This document shows, one piece after another, positions 20,480 through 27,968 of a stretch of DNA of 64,000 bases. The position numbers and the translations under genes are program-made. The notes below the pieces were generated by a model. It did no database searches. It saw nothing but the letters and a program-made list of their open reading frames with translations, and had not been told where the DNA came from. The DNA comes from Cyanobium sp. CH-040. GTDB lineage: Bacteria > Cyanobacteriota > Cyanobacteriia > PCC-6307 > Cyanobiaceae. Position 1 is the stretch's first letter; the number at the start of each line of letters is the position of its first letter. The DNA lies in contig NZ_JAGQCJ010000002.1 in assembly GCF_024346135.1 (NCBI RefSeq), positions 62,001-126,000 on the forward strand. Direction: 5' to 3'.

Positions 20480-21214
20480 ATGCTCTCCGGCCCTCCGGTC
20501 ACTGCCACCGTCAGTCCCTCGGACACCCCCTCGGAGCTGCTGGCCCGCTTCCAGGCCGGAGCCGAGCGGCAGCGGCGGCGCCTGCTGCCCCAGCTGGAGG
20601 AGCGGGCCGAGGCCATCCGTCCCCTGATCCCCGATCACATCGCCGCGCTCGACCCCACCGGTGACGACTGGGCCGCGGGGTGTCTGATTCAGTTGCTGGT
20701 GGCTCGGGATGACGCTCAGCGCGAGGCCTTCTTCAGCCGCTATCCCGGCGGCTGGCTGGCCACCACCAGCGCCCGGGGTGTGGATTACGCCCCGCTGCAG
20801 CGGGCCCTGGCGCTGCAGGAGTTCGAGCAGGCGGACCGCATCACCAGCAGTCTGCTGCGGGAACTGGCCGGTTCGGGAGCCGTGCAGCGGGGGTATGTGT
20901 ATTACAGCGAGGTGCCGGCCATGCCCGCCACCGATCTGGACGCTCTCGATCGCCTCTGGGTCTGTTTCTCCCGGGGGCGCTTCGGCTTTTCCGTGCAGGC
21001 CAGGCTGCTGGAGGCCGCCGGCGGCCGCTGGGAACGCCTCTGGCCCAGGTTGGGCTGGAAGGACGGCTCCCAGTGGTCCCGCTACCCCGGCGGCTTTCAG
21101 TGGACGATCGACGCCCCCGAGGGTCACATGCCCCTGATCAACCAGCTGCGCGGTGTGCGCCTGATGGATGCCCTGCTGCAGCATCCGGCCCTGGTGCAGC
21201 GCTGCAGGCGCTGA
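20480..21214 (+). CDS. gun4: GUN4-domain tetrapyrrole-binding protein
   Basis: GUN4 binds protoporphyrin IX and Mg-protoporphyrin and stimulates magnesium chelatase at the first committed step of chlorophyll synthesis. The 244-residue protein has an N-terminal helical domain (residues 1-95) and the GUN4 core: [44 protein letters not shown], and [13 protein letters not shown]. The order and spacing match the cyanobacterial family. It is divergent from psb28, which is also linked to the photosynthetic apparatus. Confidence 0.93.
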   Translation: MLSGPPVTATVSPSDTPSELLARFQAGAERQRRRLLPQLEERAEAIRPLIPDHIAALDPTGDDWAAGCLIQLLVARDDAQREAFFSRYPGGWLATTSARGVDYAPLQRALALQEFEQADRITSSLLRELAGSGAVQRGYVYYSEVPAMPATDLDALDRLWVCFSRGRFGFSVQARLLEAAGGRWERLWPRLGWKDGSQWSRYPGGFQWTIDAPEGHMPLINQLRGVRLMDALLQHPALVQRCRR

Positions 21215-21275
21215 GCAGCGCTGCCGTCTCGTTGCTGTTGCCTTCTACCCCCTGGGCTGAGGCCATGGGCCGCCT

Positions 21276-21281
21276 TAGGGT
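21276..21281 (+). promoter_or_regulatory. candidate -10 element TAGGGT
   Basis: TAGGGT 27 bases before the ATG of the HATPase gene at 21309, which suggests that this gene is not simply read from the GUN4 promoter. Confidence 0.4.
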
Positions 21282-21308
21282 CGGTTCGGCCCCTGCGGAT
21301 CCACCTGG

Positions 21309-21758
21309 ATGACGCTCCGCTGGTCGGACTTCATCACCCCATCCACGCTGCAGCTGGCCCCGCTGGTGGAGCTGCTGCTGGAACCGGTCCCCTGCCTGCG
21401 CCTGCAGGCTGAGCTGCACCTCGGTCTCCAGGAGGCCCTGGTCAATGCCGTGCGCCACGGCAACGGCGGGGATCCCGGCAAGCTGCTGCGCATCCGCCGG
21501 ATCGAAACCCCCCGCTGGCTGGTCTGGCAGGTGCAGGACGAGGGGGACGGTGTGCCCGAGAGCTCCCGGACGCGGCTGGCCTGCCTGCCCGAATCTCCGG
21601 AGGCCGAAGGGGGCCGGGGCCTGTTCCTCATCCGCCATTGCTTCGACGACGTGCGCTGGAGCCCTCGCGGCAACCGGCTGCAGCTGGCCGTGCGCCGCGA
21701 GCGCCTCTCGCCGGCGGCTGTGCTCAGCGGCCGTGGCTGGGGCAGCCGGGATCGCTGA
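21309..21758 (+). CDS. HATPase_c anti-sigma-factor-type kinase (RsbW-like)
   Basis: Stand-alone GHKL ATP-binding domain of 149 residues. It has the N-box helix LQEALVNAVRHGN, the G1 box QDEGDGVP and the G2 box EGGRGLFLIRHCFDDV. Proteins of this shape bind and inhibit sigma factors or phosphorylate anti-sigma antagonists (partner switching). No antagonist, sigma factor or phosphatase is encoded nearby, so the partner is unknown. Its 3' end overlaps the convergent DUF6439-like gene by 35 bases. Confidence 0.88.
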   Translation: MTLRWSDFITPSTLQLAPLVELLLEPVPCLRLQAELHLGLQEALVNAVRHGNGGDPGKLLRIRRIETPRWLVWQVQDEGDGVPESSRTRLACLPESPEAEGGRGLFLIRHCFDDVRWSPRGNRLQLAVRRERLSPAAVLSGRGWGSRDR

Positions 21759-22047
21759 CCTCCGCGCGCAGCCAGAGCAGGGCGTGTTCCACCAGGGCGA
21801 TGGCTTGTTCGCGGGACGGCGTGCTGGAGCGGCGCCGGGGGTCGTCACCCCGAAGCAACTGCACCAGGGCTGCGGCCAGCTGTTCGGCACCCCGGCGTGG
21901 CCTCTGGCTCTTGAGGGCGTGCCAGTCCCGGTCGGCGATCGTCAGCTGACGATGCAGCGCCTCGGCCAGGGCCGCGGCCTGGTCCGGCCAGGGACCGCGA
22001 GTCTCGCCGCCAGACTCCGCGGCGGGCTGTGCTGCTTGCTCGCGCAT
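21724..22047 (-). CDS. DUF6439-like small protein
   Basis: Predicted 107-residue helical protein with ALAEALHRQLTIADRDWHALK, GAEQLAAALVQLLRG and AIALVEHALLWLRAEVSDPGCPSH. I recall this pattern as a picocyanobacterial conserved family (DUF6439), but cannot check it here. There is no membrane segment and no obvious catalytic motif. Start ATG at 22047; a TAGGGA hexamer lies 9 bases upstream, too close for a normal -10 unless the true start is further in. Confidence 0.7.
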   Translation of the reverse strand: MREQAAQPAAESGGETRGPWPDQAAALAEALHRQLTIADRDWHALKSQRPRRGAEQLAAALVQLLRGDDPRRRSSTPSREQAIALVEHALLWLRAEVSDPGCPSHGR

Positions 22048-22125
22048 CGATGGACATCCCTAGTCTCGGCGTTCCATCCTGTCGTGGGCATCGCGACTCC
22101 GGGTGCCTGACCCTGCCCTGTACCC

Positions 22126-22449
22126 GTGTCCCCGCCCTCCGCCACCTCGCCGGCAGCATCGGCTTCCGCAGCTGCGCCTGTGTTCCGTCGCCATCGGCTG
22201 CGCGTCCGGCGCCGCCACCCCGTGCGGCTGCTGCATCTACTGGACGGTCTGTTCACCCAGGCCTCCCTTGCCCGCCGCAGCAGCGGCGTGGCCCAGCGTC
22301 GCCAGCAGCAGCGTCTGGCCGTCGCCCAGCGCTTGCTCGACCCCCTGCCGGCGCCACTGACCATGGCCGATGGCGGCGCCACGGCGTTCTGGAGGGCCCT
22401 GCGCTGGGGCGGCCTGGGGCTGCTGCTGGCCTGGCTGCTGCGCCCCTAG
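22126..22449 (+). CDS. hypothetical protein with C-terminal hydrophobic tail
   Basis: Predicted 107-residue protein. The N-terminus is Ser/Ala-rich and the middle very basic ([36 protein letters not shown]). It ends with a short hydrophobic helix, LRWGGLGLLLAWLLRP, that could be a tail anchor. GTG start. Its stop codon lies in a CTAG palindrome that also supplies the stop of the convergent methyltransferase gene. Coding status rests on composition and position only. Confidence 0.5.
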   Translation: MSPPSATSPAASASAAAPVFRRHRLRVRRRHPVRLLHLLDGLFTQASLARRSSGVAQRRQQQRLAVAQRLLDPLPAPLTMADGGATAFWRALRWGGLGLLLAWLLRP

Positions 22450-23528
22450 GTGCTCGCGGGCTGCAGGGGGCTGGCCGGCTTGCGGGCCGACCAGACCCGT
22501 GTCATGAAGTGGGTGGTGGCCTCGATCGCGTCGAATCCGGCTGCCTGCAGCCGGCCGAGGATGTCGTCGCTGATGTACTCGCGGTAGTAGGGCTCGTGGA
22601 ACACGCGGCGGAAGTTCTCCATCACGGCCGAGAACTGCGGTGAATCCGCCAGCTGAATGGAATCGGCCAGCACCAGCACACCCCCGGGCTCCAGCAGCCG
22701 GAAACACTCCTCGATCACGCCCTGGCGTGCAGCGCCGGGCAGCTCGTGCAGCAGGAACACACAGGTGATGCCCTGCACGCTGGCGTCGGCGAAGGGCATG
22801 TGTTCGGCGTTGCCCTGCACCAGCTGGGGCAGCTCTCCGGGAACCTGGGCCAGCCAGCGGTTGGCCTGGCGCAGATAGGCGGTGGACAAATCCAGACCCA
22901 TCAGCTGGGCTTCCGGCAGCGCCCCGCGCAGCTGCCGCAGGGTGCGGCCCGTGCCGGTGGCCACGTCCAGCACCCGGATCCGACCGGCAGGGCGCTCCCC
23001 GAAGCTGCGCAGACCGTTCAGCAGGGGACCGATCACCCGGCGGCGCATGGGGTCGGCGCTGCCGTTGAACAACAGTTCCACCTGGAGGTCGTAGAGGGCG
23101 GCGGAGTGGTCGCTCAGGTAACCGTCGGTCTGGTGATGAAAGTTCTGCAGGTAGTAGTCGGGATACAGCGAGGCATCGACCCCATCGGGCAGGTCGCGCA
23201 CCCGGCGGGCCCGCCGGCGGTTCCAGATCTGGGGCAGATCCAGCCAGATCAGGGGGTAGCGGCCCGCCCAATCGAGCCAGGGGGCGTCAAAGAGGAGCGA
23301 GGCGGGGTAGAGACCCTGCTCGGCCTCCTGCCAGTCACGGGCATGGAGGTCATCCATCGACTCCTGCAGGCGGGAGATCAGCTCGGCCGGCACGGGCACG
23401 GTGCGCGGGCTGCCATCGGGCGCGAGCACGGCCATCAGGCGGTTGGTCACCTCCTTGTGGGTGATGCCGAACAGCGCCTTGCCCTGCTGCAGGGTGCGGT
23501 AGGCCAGCCTGGTGAGCTGATCGGACAT
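22446..23528 (-). CDS. class I SAM-dependent methyltransferase
   Basis: Predicted 360-residue protein. Residues about 1-165 form a family-specific N-terminal region (LYPDYYLQNFHHQTDGYLSDHSAALYDLQVE); the Rossmann methyltransferase domain follows, with VLDVATGTGRTLRQL (motif I), LMGLDLSTAYLRQA, GNAEHMPFADASVQGITCVFLLHE and LEPGGVLVLADS. The substrate is unknown; small molecules or lipids are more likely than RNA from the domain type. ATG 23528 chosen because the in-frame upstream part reads as non-coding. Confidence 0.88.
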   Translation of the reverse strand: MSDQLTRLAYRTLQQGKALFGITHKEVTNRLMAVLAPDGSPRTVPVPAELISRLQESMDDLHARDWQEAEQGLYPASLLFDAPWLDWAGRYPLIWLDLPQIWNRRRARRVRDLPDGVDASLYPDYYLQNFHHQTDGYLSDHSAALYDLQVELLFNGSADPMRRRVIGPLLNGLRSFGERPAGRIRVLDVATGTGRTLRQLRGALPEAQLMGLDLSTAYLRQANRWLAQVPGELPQLVQGNAEHMPFADASVQGITCVFLLHELPGAARQGVIEECFRLLEPGGVLVLADSIQLADSPQFSAVMENFRRVFHEPYYREYISDDILGRLQAAGFDAIEATTHFMTRVWSARKPASPLQPAST

Positions 23529-23628
23529 GGGTGAGGGCGGTTGCAGGCCCATTCCAGCCGATGGAAACGGCAGCCGCGAGCGGCGCGGGAGCGCAGGTTG
23601 AAGACCTATGAAGCCCTTCGGGCCATCT

Positions 23629-23642
23629 GTAGTGGTTGATAC
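23629..23642. promoter_or_regulatory. NtcA-type box GTA-N8-TAC
   Basis: GTAGTGGTTGATAC is an exact match to the NtcA core GTA-N8-TAC. It lies 46 bases before the ATG of a small gene that converges on glnA, and 100 bases before the methyltransferase start on the other strand. A TACCGG hexamer 21 bases downstream is a weak -10 candidate. One exact match in intergenic DNA could still be chance. Confidence 0.4.
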
Positions 23643-23688
23643 AGCGCTGCACGACAATGTGGGTACCGGAGCAAGGAGCCCGCTCGCC

Positions 23689-23967
23689 ATGACCGCCAAC
23701 CGCATTCCCGCCGGCCCGGCTCCGGTGGCCGTCCCCCTGCCGGCCAATGCCGCGCGCCAGGGCGGTCCGGCCCGGGAATTCCTGGCCTGGGCCCGTCACC
23801 ATCAGCGCGACCGCCGGCTGCACGCGGCCCAGCTGGCTCAGATCACGCGCCATCACGACCCCAACCCCGGCGCCGACGCCGTCCATGAGGTTCAGGCCTG
23901 GGCCGTGCGTGAGGCACACCTCAAGCACCTGCATGACAGTGCCATCGCCCAGATCCGCCATCCCTGA
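23689..23967 (+). CDS. small Arg/His-rich protein convergent with glnA
   Basis: Predicted 92-residue soluble protein: a Pro/Ala-rich start, then a helical part with AREFLAWARHHQRDRRLHAAQ and ITRHHDPNPGADAVHEVQ. It is rich in Arg and His. The ATG at 23689 follows GGAG (AAGGAGC) at a good ribosome-binding distance, and an exact NtcA box lies upstream. The RHHQ-type helix and the position beside glnA recall the glutamine synthetase inactivating factors (IF7/IF17), but the resemblance is weak and from memory. I treat the function as unknown. Confidence 0.65.
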   Translation: MTANRIPAGPAPVAVPLPANAARQGGPAREFLAWARHHQRDRRLHAAQLAQITRHHDPNPGADAVHEVQAWAVREAHLKHLHDSAIAQIRHP

Positions 23968-23991
23968 GGGCTGCGGTCGCGGCGACCGATG

Positions 23992-24018
23992 AAAAAGCCC
24001 CGGCCGCAAGGCCGGGGC
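23992..24018 (-). terminator. rho-independent terminator of glnA
   Basis: Read on the minus strand: GCCCCGGCC, loop TTGC, GGCCGGGGC, then TTTTTC. A perfect 9-bp stem and T-tract 12 bases after the glnA stop codon. Read on the plus strand it has no T-tract, so it serves glnA. Confidence 0.9.
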
Positions 24019-24029
24019 AGGGATCTGGA

Positions 24030-25448
24030 TCAGGCGTCGTAGTACATCACGAACTCGTGGGGGTGCGGCCGCTGGCGCAGCTGCTGCACCTCTTCGTACT
24101 TCATGGCGATCCAGTTGTTGATGAAGTCCTCGGTGAACACCCCGCCCTCCATCAGGTAGTGCTTGTCGGCATCGAGGGCCTCCAGTGACCCGTTGAGGGA
24201 GGCCGGCACCGTGGAGATCCGGGCCAGTTCCTCGGCGGAGAGCTCGAACAGGTCGACGTCGGTGCCGTCGCCGGGGTCGATCTGGTTCTTGATGCCGTCG
24301 ATGCCGGCCATGAGCATGGCGGCAAAGCCCAGGTAGGGATTGGAGAGGGCGTCACCGGAGCGGAACTCCAGACGCTTGGCCTTGGGGCTGGGGCCCGTGA
24401 GCGGGATGCGCACGGCGGCCGAGCGGTTGCCCTGGGAGTACACCAGGTTGACGGGAGCCTCGAAGCCCGGCACCAGGCGCTTGTAGCTGTTCGTGGTGGG
24501 GTTGGTGAAGGCCAGGAAGCTGGGGGCGTGCTTGAGCAGGCCGCCGATGTACCAGCGGGCCGTCTGAGAGAGGTTGGCGTAGGTGCCCTCGCCGAAGAAC
24601 AGGGGATTGCCGCCCTTCCAGAGGCTCTGGTGCACATGCATGCCGCTGCCGTTGTCGGCGAACACCGGCTTGGGCATGAAGGTGGCCGTCTTGCCGTACT
24701 TGCGGGCGACGTTGCGCACCACGTACTTGTAGATCATGACGTTGTCGGCCGCGCTGATCAGCTCGGCGAACTTCATGCCCAGCTCGTGCTGGGCCGTGGC
24801 CACCTCGTGATGGTGCTTCTCGATCGGCACCCCCAGGGCCGCCATGGTGAGGATCATCTCGGTCCTCATGTCCTGAAGGGTGTCGTTCGGGGCGACGGGG
24901 AAGTAGCCCTCCTTCAGCTGGATCTTGTAGGCCAGGTTGCCGCCTTCCTCCAGCCGTGAGGTGTTCCACGGCGCTTCGATGGAATCGACGCTGTAGAAAC
25001 TGCTGCCGCTGCCGGAGCTGTAGCGCACGTCGTCGAACACGAAGAATTCCGGCTCCGGGCCGAAATAGGCCGTGTCGGCGATGCCGGTCGATTCCAGATA
25101 GTCGAGGGCCTTCTGAGCCAGCGCCCGGGGGCAGCGGCCGTAGGGCTGGCCGCTGCGGGGTTCCTGGATCGAGCAGATCAGGCTGAGGGTCTTGTGGCTG
25201 TAGAAGGGGTCGATCCAGGCGGTGTCGGGGTCCGGCACCATCGCCATGTCCGACTCGTTGATCGCCTTCCAGCCGCGGATCGAGGAGCCGTCGAAGGCCA
25301 CGCCGTCCGTGAAGGCATCCTCATCCACGAGATCCTTGCTCACGGTGAGGTGCTGCCACTTGCCGTGGAGATCCACGAACTTGAGGTCGATCAGCTCGAT
25401 GCCCTCGTCCTGGATCTGACGGAGCACGTCCTGGGCTGTTTTGGCCAT
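24030..25448 (-). CDS. glnA: glutamine synthetase type I
   Basis: Condenses ammonium and glutamate to glutamine; the main ammonium entry point. The 472-residue GSI protein has [24 protein letters not shown] (metal ligands), [25 protein letters not shown], and [12 protein letters not shown]. At the position of the adenylylated Tyr in E. coli (NLYDLP) this protein reads DLFELS, so the target Tyr is replaced by Phe. This fits cyanobacteria, which do not adenylylate GSI. The start ATG 25448 ([16 protein letters not shown]) is standard. Transcription probably uses the NtcA-type promoter at 25494-25535 and ends at the terminator just after the gene. Confidence 0.98.
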   Translation of the reverse strand: MAKTAQDVLRQIQDEGIELIDLKFVDLHGKWQHLTVSKDLVDEDAFTDGVAFDGSSIRGWKAINESDMAMVPDPDTAWIDPFYSHKTLSLICSIQEPRSGQPYGRCPRALAQKALDYLESTGIADTAYFGPEPEFFVFDDVRYSSGSGSSFYSVDSIEAPWNTSRLEEGGNLAYKIQLKEGYFPVAPNDTLQDMRTEMILTMAALGVPIEKHHHEVATAQHELGMKFAELISAADNVMIYKYVVRNVARKYGKTATFMPKPVFADNGSGMHVHQSLWKGGNPLFFGEGTYANLSQTARWYIGGLLKHAPSFLAFTNPTTNSYKRLVPGFEAPVNLVYSQGNRSAAVRIPLTGPSPKAKRLEFRSGDALSNPYLGFAAMLMAGIDGIKNQIDPGDGTDVDLFELSAEELARISTVPASLNGSLEALDADKHYLMEGGVFTEDFINNWIAMKYEEVQQLRQRPHPHEFVMYYDA

Positions 25449-25493
25449 GGCGGAGAACGGGGGGACAGACCGCCCCAGCGGCGGACTGGCGGG

Positions 25494-25499
25494 ACCGTA
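25494..25499 (-). promoter_or_regulatory. -10 element TACGGT of the glnA NtcA promoter
   Basis: TACGGT on the minus strand lies exactly 22 bases downstream of the NtcA-like box at 25522-25535, the spacing of NtcA-activated promoters, and 45 bases before the glnA ATG. Confidence 0.5.
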
Positions 25500-25521
25500 C
25501 GGAGCGGCCTGGGCCAGCTTT

Positions 25522-25535
25522 GTAGCGGCTGACAC
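25522..25535 (-). promoter_or_regulatory. ntcA box: NtcA-like box GTG-N8-TAC upstream of glnA
   Basis: Minus-strand GTGTCAGCCGCTAC: one change from GTA-N8-TAC. Together with TACGGT 22 bases downstream it forms the layout of a nitrogen-controlled class II promoter. glnA is a classic NtcA target in cyanobacteria. Confidence 0.55.
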
Positions 25536-25669
25536 CAAAACGCCGGTTCCGGCGGGCCGGCGCTTGCGTAACCGTTTCTGTCAGATCCGCCAGAAGCCCT
25601 GTCAGGTCAGGGATTTTGCCCGATCTGAGTGCTACCTTCCGGCCTGGGCACATGCGATCCACTCCAGCC

Positions 25670-26200
25670 ATGCGGGATGCCATCACCGGTCTGATCGGGC
25701 GCTACGACCAGCTGGGGCGCTACCTCGACCGCGAGGCCATCGACCGCATCAACACCTACCTGTCCCAGTCGGCCCTGCGCCTGGCGGCGGTGGAGCTGAT
25801 CAACCGCGAGGCCGCCGGGATCGTGCGCGAGGCCGCCCAGCGCCTGTGGCTGGAGGATCCCGAACTGATCCTTCCCGGTGGCAACGCCTACACCACCCGG
25901 CGTCTCTCGGCCTGCCTGCGCGACATGGACTACTTCCTGCGCTACGCCAGCTACGCCCTGATCGCGGCCGACCCCGCGATCCTCGATGAGCGCGTGCTCA
26001 ATGGCCTGGATGACACGTACAAGAGTCTGGGCGTGCCCACCGGCCCCACCGTGCGCAGCATCGCCCTGATGGCCGACGTCGTCTGCGAGATGCTGGCGGA
26101 GACCGGGATGGCCGAGGCCGCCGATCTGGCCGCCGTGGTGCGGGATCCCTTCGACCATCTCTGCCGCGGGCTGGCGCCCGCCAACGTGCGGGCCCGCTGA
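25670..26200 (+). CDS. apcF: allophycocyanin beta-18 subunit ApcF
   Basis: Phycobilisome core subunit that pairs with the ApcE core-membrane linker domain and helps pass energy to the photosystems. The 176-residue phycobiliprotein begins MRDAITGLIGRYDQLGRYLD and carries the chromophore Cys82 in LSACLRDMDYF and the beta-type Asn72 (PGGNAYTTRR), usually N-methylated. It reads closer to ApcF than to ApcB (RSIALMADVVCEMLAETG, PFDHLCRGL). Longer in-frame starts (from 25616) overlap promoter sequence. A TACCTT -10-like hexamer lies at 25633-25638. Confidence 0.93.
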   Translation: MRDAITGLIGRYDQLGRYLDREAIDRINTYLSQSALRLAAVELINREAAGIVREAAQRLWLEDPELILPGGNAYTTRRLSACLRDMDYFLRYASYALIAADPAILDERVLNGLDDTYKSLGVPTGPTVRSIALMADVVCEMLAETGMAEAADLAAVVRDPFDHLCRGLAPANVRAR

Positions 26201-26240
26201 GCAGCAGCCCCCCTTCCGCGGCCGCCCTGCGGTGGCTGCC

Positions 26241-26246
26241 TACTGT
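26241..26246 (+). promoter_or_regulatory. candidate -10 element TACTGT
   Basis: TACTGT 27 bases before the TTG at 26274. Its position downstream of the alternative GTG start (26232) favours TTG 26274 as the true start of the aminotransferase. Confidence 0.4.
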
Positions 26247-26273
26247 CCCCGTTCCGCTCCCCGATCCGGCCCC

Positions 26274-27461
26274 TTGTCCGCGCTGCCTCCCGTCAACACC
26301 GCCCATCGGCTCCAGCTCGATCCCATCGCCACCCCCGATCGTCTGCTGCTCGGTCCCGGGCCTTCCAACGCCCACCCGCAGGTGCTTCAGGCCCTGGCGC
26401 GCACCCCGATCGGCCACCTCGATCCGCTCTACGTGCACCTCATGGGTGAGGTGCAGGAGCTGCTGCGCTACGCCTGGCAGACCGACAATCGCCTCACCCT
26501 GCCGATGAGCGGCACCGGCAGCGCCGCCATGGAGGCCACCCTGGCCAACACCGTGGAGCCCGGCGACAAGGTGCTGGTGGCGGTGAAGGGCTACTTCGGT
26601 CTGCGCCTGGCGGACATGGCCGAGCGCTACCGCGCCGAGGTGGTGACGATCGAGCGGCCGTGGGGAGAGGCGTTCACCCTCGAGGAGATCGAGGCGGCCC
26701 TGGAGCTGCACCGTCCGGCGGTGCTGGCGATCGTGCATGCGGAGACCTCCACCGGCATCCGCCAGCCGATGGAGGGGATCGGCGATCTCTGCCGTCGCCA
26801 CAATTGCCTGCTGCTGCTGGACACCGTCACCTCCCTGGGAGCGGTGCCCCTCTTCCTGGACGACTGGAAGGTGGATCTCGCTTACAGCTGCAGCCAGAAG
26901 GGGCTCAGCTGCCCTCCGGGTCTGGGGCCCTTCACCATGGGCCCCCGGGCGGAAGCCAAGATGGAGGCCCGCAGCGGCAAGGTGCCGAACTGGTACCTGG
27001 ACGTGACCCTGCTCAACCGCTATTGGGGCAGCGACCGGGTGTACCACCACACCGCCCCGGTGAACATGAACTTCGGCATGCGTGAGGCCCTGCGCCTGCT
27101 GGCCGACGAGGGCCTCGAGCAGGTCTGGGCGCGCCATCAGCGCAACGCCGAGCGTCTCTGGGCGGGTCTGGAGGCTCTGGGGCTGGATCTGCATGCTCCC
27201 CGCGAGCTGCGCCTGCCCACCCTCACCACCGTGCGCATTCCGGAGGGCGTGGACGGCAAGGCGTTCACCCTGCACCTGCTCAACAAGCACGGCATCGAGG
27301 TGGGCGGCGGCCTGGGCGCGCTGGCCGGCAAGGTGTGGCGCATCGGTCTGATGGGCTACAACAGCCAGGCCGAGAACGTGGACCGGCTGCTCAATCTGTT
27401 CGAGACCGAACTGCCGGCGTTCCGTGCCGGCGCCACAGAGCCCGCCGTCGTCAGCGTCTGA
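26274..27461 (+). CDS. alanine-glyoxylate / serine-pyruvate-type aminotransferase
   Basis: Class V PLP aminotransferase of 395 residues, probably converting glyoxylate to glycine in photorespiration or using serine. Visible: LLLGPGPSNAHPQVLQAL at the N-terminus, MSGTGSAAMEATLAN (PLP phosphate), HAETSTGIRQP, LLLDTVTSLGAVPL (Asp that holds the PLP ring) and CSQKGLSCPPGLG with the Schiff-base Lys. The C-terminal domain (KVWRIGLMGYNSQAENV) is also family-typical. The TTG start at 26274 is chosen over GTG 26232 because of the -10-like box at 26241. Confidence 0.92.
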   Translation: MSALPPVNTAHRLQLDPIATPDRLLLGPGPSNAHPQVLQALARTPIGHLDPLYVHLMGEVQELLRYAWQTDNRLTLPMSGTGSAAMEATLANTVEPGDKVLVAVKGYFGLRLADMAERYRAEVVTIERPWGEAFTLEEIEAALELHRPAVLAIVHAETSTGIRQPMEGIGDLCRRHNCLLLLDTVTSLGAVPLFLDDWKVDLAYSCSQKGLSCPPGLGPFTMGPRAEAKMEARSGKVPNWYLDVTLLNRYWGSDRVYHHTAPVNMNFGMREALRLLADEGLEQVWARHQRNAERLWAGLEALGLDLHAPRELRLPTLTTVRIPEGVDGKAFTLHLLNKHGIEVGGGLGALAGKVWRIGLMGYNSQAENVDRLLNLFETELPAFRAGATEPAVVSV

Positions 27462-27948
27462 GCGCGGCAGCTGCGCTCCGGCGCCTCCGGAACCACGCCT
27501 CCAGCTGGTGCCGGGCGCTCTCCCCCTCGACGCCGCCGATCACCTGCATGTGGTGATGGGCGCTGGTGTGGGCGGCCAGGTTCAGGGTGCTGCCCAGGGC
27601 ACCACGCTTGGGATCGGCGGCGCCATACACCACCGTGCCCACGCGCGCCTGGACCGCGGCCCCCGCACACATCGGGCACGGCTCGAGCGTCACCAGCAGG
27701 GTGCAGCCGTTCAGGCGCCAGTCGCCCAGGGCCCGGGCCGCCTGCCCGATCGCCGTGATCTCCGCATGCCCGAGCGGATCGCCCTGGCGGTGGCGACGGT
27801 TGCTGCCCCAGCCCAGGCAGCGTCCGCAGCCATCGAGCACCGCTGCCGCCACGGGGATCTCGCCCCCCTCGCCCACCCGCGCGGCCAGCCGCAGCAGGCG
27901 GGCCATCCACAGCCGATGATCAGGGGTGCCGGGGCCGCATCTCACCAT
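27451..27948 (-). CDS. tadA: tRNA-specific adenosine deaminase TadA
   Basis: Zinc enzyme that converts A34 to inosine in the tRNA-Arg anticodon. The 165-residue protein has the deaminase motifs GHAEITAI (His zinc ligand and catalytic Glu) and LEPCPMCAGA (two Cys ligands), then VVYGAADPKRGALG and ending in a basic C-terminus. Start could be ATG 27948 or ATG 27906. With the first, only 20 bases separate it from the divergent decarboxylase start. The 3' end overlaps the aminotransferase end by 11 bases. Confidence 0.94.
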   Translation of the reverse strand: MVRCGPGTPDHRLWMARLLRLAARVGEGGEIPVAAAVLDGCGRCLGWGSNRRHRQGDPLGHAEITAIGQAARALGDWRLNGCTLLVTLEPCPMCAGAAVQARVGTVVYGAADPKRGALGSTLNLAAHTSAHHHMQVIGGVEGESARHQLEAWFRRRRSAAAALRR

Positions 27949-27968
27949 GGAGGAACCAACGGGTGACA

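Noticed and set aside
23643-23688. Glutamine riboswitch (glnA / Downstream-peptide type) before the small gene next to glnA
   Set aside because: I looked for the GGAAGTAGG-like conserved core recalled for these RNAs and did not find it.
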